From assembly GCA_903864935.1 (NCBI GenBank), contig CAIPHT010000004.1, positions 1 through 42,721 on the forward strand: a stretch of DNA of 42,721 nucleotides. The letters run 5' to 3'. How positions within the stretch are numbered: the first letter of the stretch is position 1; the number at the start of each line of letters is the position of its first letter. Source of the stretch: Candidatus Vogelbacteria bacterium. GTDB lineage: Bacteria; Patescibacteriota; Minisyncoccia; Phycocordibacterales; XYD1-FULL-46-19. This document shows, piece by piece, positions 42,581 through 42,721 of the stretch. The position numbers and the translations under genes are program-made. The notes beneath the pieces are model-generated. The model was not told where the DNA came from, searched no databases, and saw only the letters and a list, made by a program, of their open reading frames with translations.

Positions 42581-42721
42581 TGTTTTAGGCACACACATTT
42601 GGCGGTTTAATTAGCTGATAATCTTTCAAGAATTCGTTTGGCGTTTTGCCGTTTAAACCGCAATGTTCTAGATTGTTGTAGTATATATTCCACCTTTTTA
42701 ATTTCTTTTGCAAATCCGCAA
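42581..42721 (-). mobile_element. Second copy of the same IS 3' end, inverted
   Basis: The reverse complement of 42581..42720 is identical to 1..140. The transposase C-terminal frame runs 42719..42585 on the minus strand. Confidence 0.85.

Noticed and set aside
1-42721. Linear plasmid with terminal inverted repeats
   Set aside because: Repeated ends encode a transposase C-terminus and the interior carries chromosomal housekeeping genes, so IS-bounded contig ends are more likely.

Overview
The window looks like a chromosomal segment from a Patescibacteria/CPR (Parcubacteria-like) bacterium. This is inferred from gene style and content, not from a search. It is about 42.7 kb and gene dense, with housekeeping genes (obg, glmS, rsmI, rsmE, uppP, gpmA, an ABC-F ATPase), a two-component cluster, an ECF sigma factor next to MacAB-type efflux genes, cell-wall enzymes, a NRAMP transporter, a Phd/RelE-type toxin-antitoxin pair, and eukaryote-like domains (SWIB, SET, RRM). 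The two ends are identical 140-bp inverted copies of the 3' end of one IS/transposase gene, so the window is bounded by IS copies and is probably an assembly contig. The main unexplained observations are: (1) a class of single ORFan genes scattered between housekeeping genes, each with its own promoter, leader, Shine-Dalgarno and terminator; at least five share a leader of the form promoter - hairpin - T(T/C)GAAAT(A/T) - SD, with compensatory stem changes and one 104-bp leader present twice before unrelated ORFs; (2) a ~390-bp noncoding array of palindromes (32699-33086) with core GACGG(T/C)CGTC centred between variable inverted arms; (3) a ~108-nt candidate ncRNA at ~26696-26803 with its own promoter, a 14-bp closing stem and a terminator; (4) many ordinary genes with a -10 box ending 6-7 nt before the ATG, implying leaderless mRNAs; (5) a 190-aa heptad-repeat G-(D/N)-(V/A/I)-(S/T)-x-(I/L)-x protein; (6) SWIB and SET domain proteins about 4 kb apart. 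No rRNA, tRNA or CRISPR array was recognised.
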